In this document: positions 11,401 to 26,400 of the stretch, piece by piece
Layout: each line of letters starts with the position of its first letter
How positions within the stretch are numbered: the first letter of the stretch is position 1
Assembly (NCBI GenBank): GCA_022828595.1
Contig: JAKGHH010000005.1
Location: forward strand, 67,885,655-67,949,654
Direction of reading: 5' to 3'
From: Nelumbo lutea
Taxonomy: Eukaryota > Streptophyta > Magnoliopsida > Proteales > Nelumbonaceae
Length of the DNA stretch: 64,000 nt
Made by a program: the position numbers and the translations under genes
The notes under the pieces: generated by a model
What the model was told of the DNA's origin: nothing
The model's database searches: none
What the model saw: only the letters and a program-made list of their open reading frames with translations

Positions 11401-14400
11401 GAAGTGGTGCAATGTCGTTTCCCTTTGCGAATGGCAATAGGGAGATCAAGGTCATCCACAGGAGGGGAAGTGGCAACGGTGAGAGGTATCTCAGTAGGCT
11501 TTGGATCTGGAGCCGCAGAAGGAACTGGAGCTGGCCGGGACTGCCGAAGACTAGGATCAACCTGCCTGCATCGCCTGTGATAGACTCTCAACTCCGGCTC
11601 CCTCTGACCACCCTCACCACTACAAGTTGTTGAAAGGAGGGACAGATTCTTACTAATCTGCCGCCGCCACTCTCTTAATATTTATAGGTTATGTTTAGTA
11701 CATAATGGAAATGACACATCTGCCCTTGGTACTTACATAATAAATAAAGTAAATAAAAGCTGAAATAAATAACAACTGAATTAACAAACTGACTCAAACT
11801 GACACTACTATAGCTGAAACAAATAACTACATTGCTGTCCTACGAACACAGTGGGGACCACTGCAGTGGGGCCCACATCCAGTGTTCTCTACAGAATCCA
11901 TTTTAGATTCTGAAAGTTAAAGTACAATTATTTCAACATTCATTCTTTGAAAAAATGCTTCACAAGTTCAGCATTTTGCGATCCTGTCTCCTAGCTAACA
12001 TATCATTGCTTCTATCATGACATTTCATAATCACTTTTCTTGAAGTTTTTTCTATCTCTGTTCTCTTAGTAACATTCAAGTTACTCATTTCATATATGTC
12101 ACATTTATTGCCTTCTTTGATGCATGCATTCTCAAGTACATATCTATATACATGCTTACATGCAAGAACTTTGTGAGACGGTCCTTTTTGGTAGTAACTG
12201 AAGAGTCTTACTTGGTTTGCTTTTTTATAAACATGCTTATCCCATTTTGCTCACCGTTGAAAGTTGAAATATTTGGTTGGTACGGGAGAAGCAAAAAAAT
12301 GAAAGAGACAAGGATACCTTGAACCTACTCCCTATGAATAGAATGTTTGTATTTATGATCCTGCGATTCTTAACTTTGTATATATCTCCCCATTTTATTA
12401 GTTTTTTAGTTTTTCTTTTCATCATCCTTGTCTGTTTGTGTATATATTTATCCCACTTTTTCTACCCAACTTATGAAAGTTATATTCATAATTGTTTATG
12501 TATATTGTATGTATATGAACTGCTTGTGCTTTACAATCTTCAAATTCTGTGGACAAGTGTACTTCATATCTAAAATCTATCCTATTTACTTTCAGTTTTT
12601 GTCTTCTGGTTGACTGTTATAGGTTGGAAAAGTAATACGTCTCCAAAAGGCTCCCAAAAACATATCCCAATCCATGAATGGTACCTCAGTTTTCTCTGTC
12701 CAAGAGTGCCTTCTGTGGAAAGATACAAATGACCTGTTGTCATCCACTTCAAAGGAGAATGTTGGGCAACTATATGCTCTCCACATAATGAGTCCTTTGC
12801 TAGGTTCTGAACATGTTGATCCTGGGGTAAGTTGTTGAAGGTGTTATTTGATATTATGGACCTTTTTAAGTTTGAGACACAAGTTTATACTTAATCATTC
12901 CATGTGAAGTAAAGGAGGGATGTGTGAATAGCTGCATGATTCTTAAGATATAACATAAAATTTAGCAATTTATTGTCTATGATTTTGGGTCCTCCTTATA
13001 TTTATTGAATATCATGGAACATGAAACATTTTTCTTTAAGAGGATGTTTACTTTATACAACAACTTGAAGAATTGAATGGTAGAAAAAGAAATGGAAGTT
13101 AGTAAATATTTTGGTTTATTTTGGGTGGTAAAGTGTTTGCCCAGAAGGATTTTAAGGAGTTAGAGGAGAGAGACAGAAGAGGGAAGGTTGAAAGAGTGGT
13201 AGGAACTCGTGGGGGAAGAAGGATCAATGTAGTTGAGAAGGATTAAGAGGGTTTGAAGGGGAAGGGGAGGGGAGTTCTGGTGGTGTGGTTAGGAGGAGAT
13301 AGGAGATATGAGATAGGGGAATGGAGGATTTGAATTGGTGAATTGGGGGAGAGAAAATTTACATCACCATCATCTAAGCTTTGTCCCAACTATATGGGGT
13401 TAGCTACACAAATCTTGTTTCGCCATCCGTCTGTTCAATGCCATCTTTATTTTTAAATCATGGGTGCTTAAATCATTTCTTATTATTTGCACCCAAGTCC
13501 TTTTTAGTCTGCTCCTAGCTCTTCTTCTAGCCCCTTCAACTTGTAACAGATCACTTTTCCTAACAGGTGCTGTAAATGGTCTTCTATGCATGTCACCAAA
13601 CCATCTCAATTTACTTTCACTCATTATATCACCTCTTGGAGGCTGGATCTACTCCTAGGTTCCTTCATCTGACTTCATTTTTAACCATGCCCTTTTCTAG
13701 TTTTCACCACTCGTCCATTTAAGCATTAGAATTTCTGCCACACTCATTTTTTTGGGCATGCTGCTTCTTAACTGCCCAACACTCCGCCCTATACAAAATA
13801 GCTAGCCTTACAACTGTCTTATAGTAATTTCCTTTTAGCTGACATGGTATTCACCTCACATAAGACTTTGGATGCACCCCTCCATTTTGCTCATCCTGCT
13901 CTAATTCTATGGGCAACGTCCTCCTCAATCTATCCTTTGAACCAAGATAACAAGTGAGATCACATTGAGTTATCTCTTGGTCTCAAATCCTAAGTCTACC
14001 CCTATTTGCACTTCTACTATTATTAGATTTACATTGCTTATATTCTGTTTTAGTCCTTATTTTAAAATTTTTTGTTTCTAATGCATTTATCCACAAACCT
14101 AATTTTTCCTTTAATCCTTTTCTAGTTTCATCAATTAATTTTCAATGGAGGGGGGAGAAAAGTTATAATGGAGAGTTTATTACTTTTGAACTGGGGCATG
14201 GAGGATCCTGTCTTGGAATTTATGGGGTTAAGGAACTTTAGAAGGAGGTAACAGGTAAGGTAGAATAAGATAATATAACTTTGCTGTAAAAAAAATTAAA
14301 TTACAGAGTTTCGACATGGGGGTGAGGAATGAAGTATGAGGTTTGAATATTTGGGAATGGGTTGAAATTCTGGCTGTGGGTGTAGCAAGGGGTAGGGTTA

Positions 14401-17400
14401 TCGTGTGGCATCCAAAGCTGTTTATGGAGGTGGGGGACAGAAAGGTTAATTTTTCCCTTTCACTGTGTTTCAAAATAGTGGATGGGGAGTCAGGAGTGGG
14501 TGTGGTTGTTGTCAAACATATATGAACCTAATGATGAAGGGGAAAGAGGGGAGATATAGGAGGAATAGATGAGACACATCAAACATGGAAGGTGTTGTGG
14601 TGTTTGAGGGGTTTTAATGTGGTTAGGGGATTGTGTTAAATGAAGCGAGAAAGGGGAATAGAGTAACAATGGCAATAAGAAAACTTTGGGGTTTTATTAG
14701 AAGAGACACCTTTATATCAGGGGAAAACTTTGAAGCTCAACATAGGGAGAGGTGGGTGCATGGTGTTTTGAGATGTGATAAGAAAAGGTCTTGGCCTTTG
14801 GAGTATGGCTTTGTACCTTGATTGGGAATTCTATGTGGTTAATTTCTTTTAGATATGGTATTTATTGGCTGCTTTGTATTTATAGAACTGGTCTTTGTTG
14901 TAAGAGATTTTTTGTTTGATTTATGGGGTGAATGTATTGGATGATTGATATTGTTGAAGGGTGATTGTGTTGTTTGCTTTTGTTATTTTCCTTCTCAGGT
15001 GATTCCTTATCATCTAATTCTTGTACTCTACTTTTCTTTTTTTTCTTTTAGGCTCAATTTTGGAAGAGTACAAATACAAATATGTAGAGTGCAAATACAA
15101 GGTATTAGAAATACTGTATACAAGGTTTTGCACTGTACATATTTGTATTTGCACTCTTCCCAAACTGAGCCTTAATGAATGTTATATATACAAAAAAAAA
15201 AAAAAGAAATATTTTCTTAATGTACACAGCCTCTTATACCCTTTCCTTTTTGACAGTAATATGAACCTTGTTTTATCAGTTACCATGAATTTTAGTAAGA
15301 TGAACCGTTTTATATAGATGAAGAGAATGCAAATGAGAGAAGAGTGTTTAGAGCAGACTCGAGTCCAAAAAATGCCTCTCATTGTTAGACTATACAGTCT
15401 GTTGTATCATATCTGTAGGTTTTGATTCTTACCATGTAATGGAACTCTAGAACTGAGCTGAGACTGTTCTTAGTTTAGGGAATAAGATGAATAGGGTGAG
15501 GGGTTTTGGGCCCCAATGCAGTAGCCAGTAGTCACTACTGATTTTCAGATTTTTTGCATGAAATTGCTCCCTGACCCATGATGATAAATCAATATTAGCA
15601 GGAAATGCAGTTTGACTAGTTATGAATTATCCAAGTCTTTGACTTTAACTGGTTAGCTTTGGAAGTATTTGTACTCAATCTCTTATTTGAAAGTATGGGA
15701 AACCTGCAATGATAAAGTAATGTATTCTATTGATCTTTGAAATGCAAAAAATGCCTCTACAACTGGGTGCTGTACAAAGGGAATATACAAAGTAGTCACT
15801 TTTTTCCTTTCAACGACCAATACAATACATTATTTTATATCTTTCAACAAAAAAAGGGAAGTCTGAGTGGAAATCTGCTGAAAATAAAAAACTGTAGAAA
15901 GAAGTGAAAGAGAAGAAGATTTTTGTGAGAGAAAGAAGAAGAGAAAGAGTGGAGAAAGGAAGAGAAGGCAATCTTAATCTGGCCACCCTCTTCTATTAAT
16001 ATTTATACTTTAATTAGAAAGTATGTACAATGACAAATATTCCCTTAATAGGGCGGCTGGTGCAAATAGCTTAAAAAAACATAAAAAACACTATTCTAAT
16101 AACTTCCAAATAATGGGTCGTGGTCCCCACTTACCAACTAAACAAATAATAAATAAAAACAAGTAAGAAGGCTGTAAAATCCTCAACAGTTCTGCAATGG
16201 CATGCAGTGGAGAAACTTTATGGGAAATTCTTTTTTTTTAATTTCAGAAAATTAATGAAAGGCATTTTCCTTTTTTTTTTTTTCTGAAATAAGCATTTGG
16301 GGAATTTGTTGTTCAGAAAATAGACTAGTAAACTTGATCTCATGGTTCTCCTAAAATCCTTCATGACTAAGACACAAAAATACCACCTTTCAACTAGGTC
16401 TTCAAGATAGGTGTTTATTATTCTATTATGGGTGTGGAGTGTGGACAAGTTGGAGTTATCTATTTTATGGTCTTTCTCTTCACGTCCTTTATTCACTTTA
16501 TCCATTTTCTGCTTTCTCTAACAAATGTATTCTTCTATTTTTAAAATAAAACTGCTCGAGTGTTTGGCTGGGCTGCCTTTTTCTGCGTAATTGTGCGTGA
16601 GGTGGGTAACCAAAAATCAGGTTGGGCTTAGAGGTTCAGGCAACTCAACCTTGCCTGTTCTCAATGATGTATGCTTTGTAGCTGAGATTACTTATCAAAA
16701 AGAGAAAAGAAATGTTTGATTTATCCCTGGATTTTCTTTCCTATTCTGTTTCATTGCATACAAATTGTCTTACTATTTCACATATTAATACAATGCTACT
16801 ATCAAATAGAATATCAATAAAATATGTTCACAGTTACTGATCAAAACAATAGATAAATAATTGAAATTGTTGAAGTCTGTTAGTTATTTAGTTTCCTTAT
16901 TTAATTAATTAATTCTTTGTTATTTTTTCTGTTCTTTAGTGCCGCAGGGGCATTCTTGTAATCTTACTTTCTTTTATTATTAGTTGGGACACCCTAATAT
17001 AAATACTAATGACTGGCGCCGCCAGTCATAACTTTTTGATCCCAGAATTCTCTTTGTCTCTCTTCTCTTCTCTCTCTTCCTTTCTTCTCCCTTTCTTTTC
17101 TGTTTCTCTGATATGTTCAACCTAGAAAACATGGTATCAGAGCAGGTTTTCTGGGGTTAGAAGCAGTGCGACAAAGTCTTCTCAGTTTCTTCTTCCTCAA
17201 TCTCTAAGTTCCTCCTCTACTGTGGATCGAATCTGATTAGGGAGTGGATCGAACTGATCTGGAGGGCTTTCTTTTAGGTTCTCTTCCTTTCTTTCTGTGT
17301 TTTTTTCTGGAACTGTGGATCAGGTGATCCTGTTTCTTGTACCCAGACAACCAGGTCTGAATGGCCTGTGATTGTGTGACAGTGGTTTGGCGCTGGCGCT

Positions 17401-20400
17401 GACTTCTTCCTGGAGTTGCTATGATCACTTTTGGTTGCACTGGTGGTGGTTGTAGATCTCTCTGCCATCAATGGTTGAGGGTGGTGTTGGAGTTGCAAGG
17501 CAGAGACTTGCTTCTTCTTGGTGCTGGCGGTGGCGATCATGTTGACCATGCAAGGTGACTGCTTGTCCAAGATCATCAGGATGTCAAGGTGAGGCGCTGG
17601 CACTGCTTTTGCCTGTATCATGAAGTCCATTCCAAGGACAATATCAAAATCATCTATGTGGACGACGGAGAGGTCAATCTCTCCATCCCAGGTGCCGAGT
17701 TGTAGTCTTACTCGACGGGCCATACCTTCAGTAGGTTTGGCACCTGTGTTAACTGCTTTGAGCCAGCCAGGCTCTTTGGAAACGGCTAAGTTAAGTCTCT
17801 TGGCCTCTGCAATGGATATGAAGTTGTGAGTGGCCCCTGTGTCAACTAGGGCCCTGGTTGGCCTCCCGCCAATGGTTACATCAACATACCTCAGTCCTCT
17901 CTTGACTGAGGAGGGCTGTTTGGAGGTAGCCCCTTTCTTCATCATGGCATTGAAAAGTTGGAGGGCGCCCACTCTTGGCGCCTGGGTACTCCGTTCTCCA
18001 TCACTCTTCTCATCGTCACTTAGCTTGGCAATGAGGGCATTCAGCTTTACTTGCTTTGGGCAATTCCTGGTGAAGTGCTCCTCCCCACAAATGTAGCAAA
18101 TGGGAGGAGGGCTTAGTCTCCCTTGATATCTGTTGTTGTAGTAGCTTTGCCTTCCTTGTGGCTGCTTCCCCTTGTGGTGCTCGACTGGTTTGTGGTTGAA
18201 GGGTGGCTTCTCTTTCGGATGACTGGGTTGTCTATCTCCCCCACTCGAATGTGTGGTACGCGGGCTGGCTAGTCTGCTTCCTTCGTCATCCGACAATCTC
18301 TGTTCACTAAGTTGTTCGGCCACGGCCATGGCGGAGGCAAGGTCTTGAACATTGCGTTGTTGGAGCTCGAGCTCAGCCCAAGGCTTTAGACCATCCATGA
18401 AGTTGAACAATAGGTCCTTGTCTGACATATCGGTGACTTCTAATGTGAGGGCTGAAAACTCTTTGACATAGTCATGGAGGGAGTCGCCGTGCTTGAGAGT
18501 CTTCATCTTGCGACGAGCGAGGTATTCCACATTCTCTGGGTAGAACTGTCTCTTCAGCTCTCTTTTAAAGTCAATCCAGGTACGGATAACACACGTACCA
18601 CGTTCTATATCAACACACCTTCTGCGCCACCACAACATAGTGACATCAGTCAAATACATAGTAGCAATACGTACCTGAGTCATTTCATCAGTCATATTGG
18701 CGGCGGCAAGGTACTGTTCCATTTCGTGCATTGCGGGTACCCGAATAGGGGGTTGGCTCCCTAATCTTGATGTGGGAGGGAGTATGTGTAAAGGAAGTGC
18801 TGGCTGGATTAGCGACAGCCCTTTTCAGGATTGCATATTCTGCTTTGAGCTCCTCTAATTGAGCTTGGGTGTCAGAGGAGGCACATGCGGTGGACTTCAT
18901 TGAGGCCCACTCCGCTCTCATTTCATCTAGTTGGGCCTGGATGGCCATTGATGTGGAGGTGCTTCTTCTCCACGTTGCCCACTCGTTCTTCATCTCATCG
19001 AGCTGGGCTTGAAAACTATCAAGCCTGTCTTGGACCTGCGAGTTGGAGGAGCTTGCTTCTTGTTGGCGCGCAGTGCTGCAAATTTGCTTGAGCGTGCCAT
19101 TGATTATGTCTCGGACCTCGTCCACGACTCCACTCAAGCGACCTTCAATCTCGACTAGTGTGTTGTCTATGGCTTCCATGTTTTGATGCAACTCGTTTAT
19201 CGAGTCTCGCATCTCACCTACGGTGGCTTCGCAACGTAGCATGCGCAACTCAACGGTTGCATGCTTGTTGGAAGATTTCTCACGTTTGCTGGGCTTCGGT
19301 TCCTTGTCCTTGTCGATGTTATCGGCGGGCGCATCATCGGCCTCATGGGCTATGGAGAGTCCATGTTCGATCTCCTCCACGATGTCCCTGTTGTGCTTCA
19401 TGCTGTCACTCACGTCGCAGGTCGAATGGCTTAAAAGGAGCTCTTGCTCTGATACCATCTGTCATGGGGATACTCTTTGGGGCCCCGTGTGGCACTCAAG
19501 GGGCGAGTAACCCTACACAACAAAGCAAACACACACAAAAAGGCAACAAGATGGAACACGAATTAGCAAAAGGCTATTTGTATTACAATAATTAGTGGCA
19601 AGCACAAGCACATAGTACAGTGTCGAGGGGATCTCGTGCTTAACCTTTACACGCTTATGAGCTCACTCGACTACCTACCTCCCCTCAAAGAGTACGTTAA
19701 GCTTTTGGGGGAGTGACAATAAGAAACATCAAAAAGGTGGGAACTCATACTACAGAATTACAATAATGCCATTGGCAATCCCCCCATACAAAAGTACATG
19801 CATAGCCCACCCATGACACACTTGGACACTGGAGTGGCGGCTGTAGGCACGTTGGTTGGCACTTGATGGCGCGGCGAAGAGAACACTTGTTACATCCGGT
19901 CAGTAAGACATTCATGTAGGCTAAAACAACTGTTGAGATTTGGGAGCAGGCAAAATCTACTTATTTAGAGCAATGTCACTATGCCAAAATATACTGGTTG
20001 CAAGCGGCCTCCTCTACTTGTAAGCTGGGGGAAAGGAGTCTCTCATCATATTTCTCAAATTTGACCTCGATATGGAAAGAACTGGACCACTATCAGAACA
20101 TAGACTAGAAGTGTGATGTTGATGCTAAGGCCTACAAGTCTCTGGTTTCCTAGCAATAGGTCTTTTCCTTCCTCTTGGGGCTGAACCCAATATATGAGTC
20201 TCTTAGAGTTCAGATATTAGGAAGTAAAGATCTTCCTTCAGTACAAGAAGTGTATGCCCTAGTACAATCTGAAGAGAGCATGCAGAATGTGATGAATAAC
20301 TCAGAGGGGGAGCAAATTGTCTTAGTGGAAAAAAGGAGTGCAGGTGTGGGAGGCAACAGTTCTTTTAAGAAGGGTGACTTCCAGGAGAAAGTGGGTGATA

Positions 20401-23400
20401 AGGGTAAGTTATGGTGTACTCATTGTCAGAAGGCTAGACATACCGGGGATACATGTTGGGACCTCCATGGGAAGCCATAATGGGCTCAGGAGTTGGGTAA
20501 GAAATCAGATCAGAATAAGAAGCCGGTACAACAAGGTAAAAAAAAGTTCAATATGGCAAACTTAGCCTCTCAGGAGTCTCAGCAATCTACCACTATCAGC
20601 CTTCTTGGAACTGATCCCCGGGAAGATATCATTAACTCTTTTTGTGACCATTTGGAGTTGTGTGGGAGGGCAATTCGCCAAATGGATTTTGATCCTCCTG
20701 CCTCAACTTCCTTTGCATCTACTTTAGGTAATGGTAACTCTACCACTGCCTTCCACGTGTCATCTTATTCACTAGATTCACCTTGAATAATTGACTTTGG
20801 AGCCTCAAATCATATGACGGGTAAGTCAAATTGTTTTCAATCCTATCACTTTTTATTTGGTAGGGACAAAATGAGATTATCTTATGGCTCTTTTTCCACC
20901 ATTGCTGGTCAAGGCACTGTATCCCTTCCTTTTGGGCTTATCCTTTCTAATGTGTTACATGTTCCACAATTGCCTATAAATTTGTTTTCTGTCAGTAGCA
21001 TAACAAACTCATTAAATTGTTTAGTGACATTTTTCCCTTCTTCTTGTGTACTGTAGGATTTGGACTTGAGGAAGATGATTGGTAGAAGTCGTATGGTGGA
21101 TGGTCTTTACATGCTGGAGAACAAAGCTAGTCTTGCGGTTATTGAGTCTACGAGTCAGTCTAGTGAGATTCAGGTCTATTTATGACATGGTCGTTTGGGT
21201 CATTTATCTTTTGAGTCACTAAAGGTCTTTCTTCCAGATTTGTTTAAAGCAATGCCGGTGTCTGAATTTAAATGTCAAACTTGTCAGTAGAGCAAACATT
21301 GTAGAAATCATTTTTTTCAAGAAATAATAAATCTGATTTCCCTTTCCTAATGTTTGGGGCCCTGTTACCTTACCATCTAAGTTTGGCTATAAATACTTCA
21401 TTACACTTATTGCTGACTACTCCAGATATACATGGGTGTATCCCATGCGGTCCAAAGATGAAGTGCCAAAAATTATAAAAGACTTTCAACGCATGATATT
21501 CACTCAGTTCCAGACGGAGATTCAAATTTTCCAATCTGAAAATGCGAAAGAGTACTTCTACAATGACCTCACTTAGTTTTTTGCTTCGTGTGGGTCTATC
21601 CACCGTAGCTCTTGTGCCAAAATTCAATAAAATGGTGTTTTAGAAAGAAAAAACCACCATCTCCTTGAAATGGCCCATGGGTTACTTATCCACACCAACG
21701 TTCCAAAACGTTTTTGGCTAGATGTTGTGTTATGTGCTTCCTATCTCATCAATCGAATGCCATCTCACTTGCTAGGGTACAAGGCCCCCCATTAGCTCCT
21801 CTTTCCTACAACTCCTCTTTTTTCTATCCCTCTTCATGTGTTTGGTTGTCGTTGTTTTGTTCAAAACTTGTCTCATACCCGTGGTAAACTTGATTCTCGT
21901 GCTATTCCATGTGTATTTTTGGGCTACCCTTCTTCACAAAAGGGTTACAGTAGAAAGCTTGCTGAATTAAAAAATATGAAATAAAAGGAGTTTCTTGAAG
22001 AAAGAAGGAAGAGAGAAGGAGAAGAAGAGAAGAAGAGAAGTTGAAAAGAAAGGAGAGCAATAGTCTGGCCGCCCCCTTCACTTATTATTTATGTTACAAA
22101 GACTACTATGCCCTTATAGGGCGGCAAGACATAAAACAACATATATAAGACACAAAAACATAATAAAATTTGGACTCACATAACTACTGTGGTCCCCACC
22201 TCCTATCTAACAACTAACATAAAACATCTACTCATAAAAAACATCATAAAACTGATTAATCTTCAACACTCCCCCTCAAGCTGGGAGTAAATGTCACATT
22301 CCCAACTTGCGTAGATCATGTTCAAGCTTGTTCTTTGCCACCCCTTTAGTGAGAACATTAGCTAACTACAACTCTGAAGAGACATAAGGCAAACAGACTT
22401 CTCCGGTTGTTACCCTTTCTCTTATAAAGTGTCTATCAACTTCAAAGTGTTTTGTCCTATCATACCGAATTGGATTGTGGGCAATATTGATTGCAGCCTG
22501 ATTGTCACAGTATAACATCATAGGTTCCTTTGCTTTTATCCCAATTTCACTCAAAAGAGATCTAACCCAAAGAAGTTCTAAGACACCATGAGCCATGGAT
22601 CTATACTCAGCCTTTGCACTTGACCTTGCCACAACCGCTTGCTTCTTACTCTTCCAGGAGATCAAGTTTCCACCTACAAAGGTACACACTCCTGATGTAG
22701 ACATCCTGTCATCTAAGCATCTTGCCCAGTCTGCATTTGTATAGGACTCTAGCTTCAGATTCTCATGATTTGAAAAAAGAATGCCTTTGCCAGGGTGCTT
22801 TTTCAGATATGCAAGTATCCTCTCAATAGCTTTCCAGTGTTGAACTCGAGGTGCATGCATGTACTGACTCACAACACTGACAACATAAGAAATATCTAGT
22901 CGTGTCATACACAAATACAGCAGTCGGCCGACCATTCTTTGATATCTCCTTACATCCTTTACCAACTCACCATCCACACCATTAACTCTGTGATTTGGAT
23001 CAATAGGAGTGTCTTCTGGTTTGGTCCCCAGCTTCCCAGTCTCCCGCAATAGGTCAAGTACATACTTCCTCTGTGAAATAAAGATCCCATGCTTGGACCT
23101 TGCAACTTCAATCCCCAAGAAGTATTTGAGCTCACAAATTCTTGCTACAATGATTTTTTGAGATCATCAATCTCCTTCAGATCATTTCCTATCACCACTA
23201 TATCATCCACATACACAATCAGAATCGACACCAGAGCATCTGTCCTCATCACAAAGAGAGTGTGATCAGAGTGTGTCTGTGTGTATCCAAAACGGATGAG
23301 TGCCCCTCTGAACCTGTCAAACCTAGCCTTAGGTGACTGTTTCAGTCCATACAGAGATTTTCTGAGTCTGCACACCTTTCCCTTACCAACATTCTCATAA

Positions 23401-26400
23401 AAACCTGTTGGAATGTCCATATATACCTCCTCCTGTAAATTACCAGTGAGGAAGGCATTTTTTACATCAAGCTGGAACAAAGGTCATGAATAGGTGGCTG
23501 CTAGAGATAAAAGGATACGGACTGAACTCATCTTAGCTATTGGTGTAAAGGTTTCCAGATAATCAACACCGTAGGTCTGAGTATACCCTTTTGCTACCAA
23601 CCTTGCCTTGTACCTCTCTATTTTTCCTTTAGCCCTATACTTCACTGTGAATACCCATTTACATTCGACTGTCTCCTTGTTTAGGGGGAGATCAACTATT
23701 TCCCAAGTTTGGTTTTTAACCAAAGCATCCATCTCATCTTGCATTGATGTTTTCCACTCAGGTTTGGAGAGAGCCTTAATAACATTCCTGGGTATAGACA
23801 CAGAATCCAGGGAAGAAAGAAGAGCACGGTAGAAGGGTGATAAGGCACTATAGGAAAGATGGTGTGAAATGCAATGGGTTGTACACTTTCTCTTCCCCTT
23901 ACGAAATGCAATGGGAAGATCGAGGTCAATGGGATCAGTAGCAACAATGGTGTTAGGGACAGGAACATTATCATCAGAAAACATAACATGCTCAGGCTCA
24001 AGAGGAAAACCTGGAACTGTATCTACCGAATCTGGAGTTTTAGAAAGACTAATAGAGAGGTGTGGGTTGAGGATGTGTAGAGTCAACCATCATCTGCCGG
24101 CATTGATATTTCTGTGAGGCTGCCCATAGTGGCTCAGGTAATGAAACTGAAGGTGTTGGCTGAACTGATGGAGGTGTTGGCTGAACTGATGAAGGTACTG
24201 GCTTAACTGATGAAGGCACCAAAGAAACAGGAAGAGGAACAGATTGTGAGTTCTCCTCTCCAAAACTCTCTCCCTAAGGAGAACCACTCGAGAAGAAGAA
24301 GGTGGATTCATAGAAGGTAACATCCATTGTGACAAATTTTCTCCTCAACACTAGGTCATAACAGCAATACCTCTTTTGGTTTTGAGCATACCTAAGAAAA
24401 ACACATTTCTTGGCCTTAGGACCCAATTTCTTGCAATGAGGGCCAAGAATGTGAACAAAGGAAACACACCCAAAAACCCTCAGAGGTATATGAAATATCT
24501 CCCCATCTGGAAAAAGCAGACTAAATGACACCTTAAACCCCAAAGTCCGTGAAGGAAGACGGTAAATCAAATGCACGACTATAAGAATTGCATCTCCCCA
24601 AAACTGCACAGGAACTGAAGCACACACCATAAGACTCCTTGCCACCTCCACAATGTGTCTGTTTTTTCTCTCAGCAGCTTCATTTTGTTGTGGTGTATAT
24701 GCACAACTGCTCTGATGAATTACCCCATGTTCTAGGAAATACGTGGTCAGGTCCTTCTCAAAGTACTATCTGATATTATCTGATCTAAAAACCTTAGTTC
24801 TCACTCCAAACTGTGTGCGAACCATCTGGTGGAATTGTTGTACCAAGTTAAGAACCTCATCACGTGATCTCATCAAATATATCCAAGAATATCGTGTATA
24901 ATCATCCACAAACAAGAGAAAGTATTGGAATCCTCCCATGGAAAGGATATGACATGGCCCCCATTCATCAGTGTGAACAATATTAAAAGCAAAAGTATTT
25001 CTTTTATTACCTGGTTTAAAAGACTGTCTACAATGCTTTCCTAACTGACAACTCTCACACTCCAAAGTAGATAACTAAACAGACTCAAACAACTTTGGGA
25101 AAAGACATTTCAAAGAACTAAAAGAAATGTGTCCCAAGCGATTGTGCCAGAGCATAATCTGGTTCACTGACTTTGACCCACTATTACTGTCGCTGCTAAC
25201 ATGATGGCCTTGATGTCTTGGAATCTCATCTAGAAGGTAGACTCCGTTCACCTCACGACCACTCCCAATCATCTTCTTTGACTCCAGATCCTACAAAACA
25301 CAATTACCAGGAAGAAAGGTCACAGAACAATTCAAATTCTTTGTCAAAGAACTAATAGACAGTAGGTTGGTATGAAGTCTAGGGACATGTAAAACAGAAG
25401 ACAAAATTATATCATTGGTCATTCTAACTGTCCCTTTCCCAGCAATGGGAATATGTGAACCATCTGCTGTAGAGACTCTGTCTCTACCAGAACACAACTG
25501 ATAGGAACTAAAAAGGATAGGGGCATTAGTCATGTGCTCAGATGCTCCTGAGTCTATAATCCAGGGAGGTCCCTCCTTACCTAAAGTGGATGCAAGATTT
25601 GCAGTTGCATATGAACTACCTGTATGTGCAAAGGAAGAGGTGTAGTTGGCTCTTGCATTCTGCTGTCCATCTGGAAGGCTAGTGCTAGGTGAATCTTTCT
25701 TACTCATAAGCTATCCAAACCTCTCCAATTCTGTCCTCACTGCTGCTACTACAATGGATTCCCAATCTGTTTGGGAAAGCGGGACCGAAGAGTCTCCTGT
25801 AGTGGCTACATTTGCATTTCCCTTCTTGTTCCTTATCCGAGCAAGCGTAAGATTTGGATGAAGCTCCTAGCAAGTGTCCCTGGTATGCTTAGGCTTCTTG
25901 CAATAATCACACACCAAGTCCTTCTTATCTTCTCTTTTAGTCTCACTACTCCCCCTGTCTCCATTCGGCTTAGGTTTTGTTGTACCAACCATAGCCGACT
26001 GGTCAATCCCAGGCTGTCTTAGCATTACATTCCTCCTACTCTCCCCTCCAGAGACAAAGGCAAAGGCTTGAGAGAGTGTCACACCCTCCCTATAAAGAAT
26101 ACGTTGCCTAGCAATGTTGAATTCAGGGTTCAACCCTACCAAGAACTCAAAAACCCTATTCCTCTCTACCAGTCTGTGATAGGTTGCTGCATCATTTACA
26201 CTTTCCCATACCACAGTTTCTAAGTGATCTATTTCCTGCCATAGGGTTTTCAGCATGGAGAAATACATAGCAATAGGTTTTTCTCCCTGTTTCATACTTA
26301 TCACCAGATTCCTTAACTGATAGGCTCTGGCTTCATTTTGTTTCTGAGAGTGCTTAGCAGTATTAGCCCATAGGAACTTTTTTGCAATATGAGGTAACAT

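Larger units (their letters stand above)
9421..11898 (-). mobile_element. Ty1/copia element, internally deleted (intron 1)
   Basis: The element lies antisense in IPK1 intron 1, flanked by the direct repeat GAATC(C) at 9421-9426 and 11894-11899. The left LTR runs to 9769 and is followed by the inverted polypurine tract CTCCCCCTC. Between the LTRs only the 3' half of pol remains: part of reverse transcriptase, then RNase H. The primer site, gag, protease and integrase are gone, and the right LTR is joined directly to RT coding sequence near 11622. It cannot move by itself. Confidence 0.9.
17265..19894 (-). mobile_element. Truncated Ty3/gypsy unit (5' LTR, PBS, gag, protease) inside the copia element
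   Basis: Antisense to its copia host: an LTR of 435 bp (19460-19894, minus-strand start TGTAACAAGTG, end CCATGACA), a primer site TGGTATCAGAGC at 19448-19459, then gag and retropepsin frames. Reverse transcriptase, integrase and a 3' LTR are absent; the protease frame runs out near 17270 into copia leader. The host copia also lacks the N-terminal half of its own gag at this site. The insertion was therefore accompanied or followed by deletion on its 3' side. Confidence 0.85.

Noticed and set aside
19448..19459. tRNA gene at primer-binding-site matches
   Set aside because: Only 12-18 bases complementary to a tRNA 3' end next to LTRs; no cloverleaf.
19158..19595. 145-codon plus-strand ORF
   Set aside because: Antisense shadow of the gypsy gag and its LTR; no domain.
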